From Denitrificimonas halotolerans (lineage in GTDB: Bacteria > Pseudomonadota > Gammaproteobacteria > Pseudomonadales > Pseudomonadaceae), in the NCBI RefSeq assembly GCF_034259425.1, contig NZ_JAXIVU010000001.1, positions 317,162-381,161 on the forward strand: 64,000 nt of DNA, written 5' to 3'. Shown here in pieces: positions 62,775 to 64,000 of this stretch; within the stretch, counting starts at the first letter, position 1; every line of letters begins with the position of its first letter. The position numbers and the translations under genes were made by a program. Below the pieces are notes generated by a model that worked only from the letters and a program-made list of their open reading frames with translations, searched no databases and was not told the origin of the DNA.

Positions 62775-63120
62775 ATGCGTTTCAAACAGCAAAAGGTTAA
62801 AAAAGCAGAACAACCCTTAACATCCAATTACCTCTTCACACTGCCCCAAAAAGCTCAATGCACTTCCGAATCTATTCATCTTAATAATGATCTTAATACT
62901 CAAAATATGGGGGCAAAAAGCACACCAACACAGTAATATTCAAGTGCTCTATCCATTCCGCTGCACCAAGCCAGAAGCATTACAAACAATTGATTTCAGT
63001 GCTTTCTTTCAAGCTTTTCCACAAATGGAGCACTTACATATACAAATGATCAGCCCCAAACAACAGTTTGCCACTGAGCTCTCTCCACACCACAGTTTCT
63101 TAAAGTGCTTACTAAAGTTG
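62775..63120 (+). pseudogene. Frameshifted, truncated DUF2796 gene
   Basis: Two overlapping frames carry consecutive parts of a DUF2796 protein. The first (from MRFKQQKVKK at 62775) reads LTSNYLFTLPQKAQCTSESI and stops at 62936. The second (about 62905 onward) reads VLYPFRCTKPEALQTIDFSAF then FQAFPQMEHLHIQMISPKQQ. A frameshift near 62900-62936 separates them, and the N-terminal signal peptide and His-rich first part of the family are missing. DUF2796 proteins are periplasmic, metal-linked and precede an ABC exporter in Zur regulons of Pseudomonas. Confidence 0.75.
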
Positions 63121-63157
63121 GTCAGCTATTTAAAGTTTTTGAATTTGCGAGAAAAAA

Positions 63158-63461
63158 ATGCCCTCAACTCCCCTTGTCATTGACCTACAAGCTTTACGCT
63201 TTGCCTGGCCTCAGCAAAATATACTGCTAGATATCAACAGCTTACAGCTTGCCTCCAAACAAAGTGTATTTTTAAAGGGGCCTTCTGGAAGTGGAAAAAC
63301 TACTCTTTTAAGCTTGCTTAGCGGTGTGCAGCTCCCGCAAAGTGGTGTTATTCGAATTCTGGGACAAGATTTAAGCCAACTCAGTAGCAGCGCGCGTGAC
63401 CGTTTTCGTGCAGACCATTTGGGCTTCATCTTTCAACAGTTTAATTTACTACCTTTTTTAT
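63158..63461 (+). pseudogene. ABC transporter ATP-binding gene cut by TnpB element
   Basis: The first 101 residues of a LolD/MacB-type ATPase are present: IDLQALRFAWPQQNILLDI, Walker A LKGPSGSGKTTLLSLLSGV and the Q-loop HLGFIFQQFNLLPFLS. Right after FLS the sequence switches to the left end of the second TnpB element and stops at 63490. The signature and Walker B motifs are missing on this side and may lie beyond the element. With DUF2796 upstream this matches the Zur-controlled ABC unit of pseudomonads. Confidence 0.88.
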
Positions 63462-64000
63462 CAAAATCGCGTAAGACCTTGTACTTTTAATGCGAGGATG
63501 GATAGCGAAGGGTGCGTAAGCAGCCCCTTAACAGGCTGCTAAAGTCTTTGCAGTATAGGTTGATACTGGTATTGTATACAGTATGATAAAGCACACCAAA
63601 ACATTAAAAGTCCGAGTCCGAGACAGGCATGTGCCCTTGCTAAACCGCATGGCTCGCAGCGTCAATTTCGTTTGGAACTTTGTTAATGAATTAAGTCAAC
63701 GCTCGATTAAAGAGCGTGGTGTGTTTTTGTCTGCGTATGATATGCATCCCTACACAAAGGGCGCAGGTAAAGAGCTTGGCCTGCATAGCCAAACCTTACA
63801 GTGCATTGCAGGTGAGTATGTCACACGCCGCAAGCAGTTTAAGAAAGTGCGGCTGAACTGGCGCAAATCAGGCGGTGTATGCCGCTCACTGGGCTGGATA
63901 CCCGTCAATACCGGTGCAGCTCAATGGAAAAACGGGCAGGTCTACCACAACGGCCACTATTTTAAGGTCTGGGACAGCTACGGCTTGAACCAATACAAGT
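63462..64000 (+). mobile_element. TnpB-only IS200/IS605-type element, copy 2 (partial)
   Basis: The left end (CAAAATCGCGTAAGACC) is nearly identical to copy 1 on the other strand and is also preceded by TTTAT (63457-63461). The subterminal hairpin is present but imperfect, and about 9 bases found in copy 1 between the hairpin and CTAAAGTCTTTGCAG are absent. The element runs out of the window. It is inserted inside the ABC ATPase gene. Confidence 0.88.
63583..64000 (+). CDS. tnpB: TnpB RNA-guided nuclease, 5' part
   Basis: The frame is open from ATG 63583 to the window edge, 139 codons. The translation starts MIKHTKTLKVRVRDRHVPLL and differs from the copy at 13357-14421 at four positions (Gln13Arg, Ser60Gly, His79Tyr, Ser136Asn). 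The catalytic domain lies outside the window. Intact reading suggests a recent copy, but completeness cannot be judged. Confidence 0.92.
   Translation, partial: MIKHTKTLKVRVRDRHVPLLNRMARSVNFVWNFVNELSQRSIKERGVFLSAYDMHPYTKGAGKELGLHSQTLQCIAGEYVTRRKQFKKVRLNWRKSGGVCRSLGWIPVNTGAAQWKNGQVYHNGHYFKVWDSYGLNQYK

Overview
The window is chromosomal DNA of a gammaproteobacterium close to Pseudomonas. Several blocks have the Pseudomonas gene order: ptsN-rapZ-npr, folM-folE-folX, rsmI//lpoA-yraN-diaA-dolP, rplM-rpsI-petABC-sspAB, lptM-lysA-dapF-DUF484-xerC-HAD, and argH ... algR-hemCDXY. A PrrF-like Fur-controlled RNA and a DUF1302/DUF1329 pair point the same way. Base composition is clearly less GC-rich than typical Pseudomonas, so a reduced, lower-GC member of the Pseudomonadaceae is likely. 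The species cannot be named from the sequence alone. No rRNA, tRNA, CRISPR array or prophage was seen.

Layout. 1-2.4 kb: nitrogen-PTS genes, an HMCES-like protein lacking its catalytic residues, and DUF2007. 2.4-3.3 kb: non-coding relic DNA ending in what looks like domains V-VI of a group II intron. 3.3-13.3 kb: acyltransferase, prmA, DUF3426, pmbA/darP/tldD, an SNF2 helicase and a PsiE-like protein. 13.3-14.6 kb: a TnpB-only IS200/IS605-type element inserted into an intergenic stem-loop. 14.6-19.3 kb: DUF1820, a PrrF-like sRNA with a Fur box, and the DUF1329/DUF1302 pair. 19.3-24.7 kb: yfiH-rluD//bamD, a candidate sRNA, an Lrp regulator, DUF2788, rluE and a flavodoxin. 24.9-31.2 kb: pterin genes and the rsmI//lpoA cluster. 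31.3-36.2 kb: sspBA, the cytochrome bc1 complex, S9 and L13. 36.6-41.3 kb: SulP transporter, thiD, thiE, hemL. 41.4-47.1 kb: the xerC/dapF/lysA operon, cyaY and rnk. 47.1-55.7 kb: argH, trxC, a FimT-like pseudopilin, an AlgR-like regulator and hemCDXY. 55.8-62.5 kb: dsbB, aspA, a Lon-family protease, a DksA-like protein and gdhA. 62.7-64 kb: a Zur box followed by a broken DUF2796 gene and an ABC ATPase gene cut by a second copy of the TnpB element.

Most genes are housekeeping. Notable are tetrapyrrole synthesis (hemL, hemCDXY), respiration (petABC), cell-envelope assembly (bamD, lpoA, dolP, lptM) and one-carbon/pterin cofactors. The unusual content is mainly genes that keep their place and length but have lost family-defining residues: dapF, the AlgR receiver domain and the HMCES-like protein. 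A Zur-controlled metal locus is also decaying. I found no clear new multi-gene system. The best leads are the two related TnpB elements with an apparently rearranged RuvC site, the degenerate dapF in the lysine operon, and the phosphorylation-deficient AlgR without its partner kinase gene.
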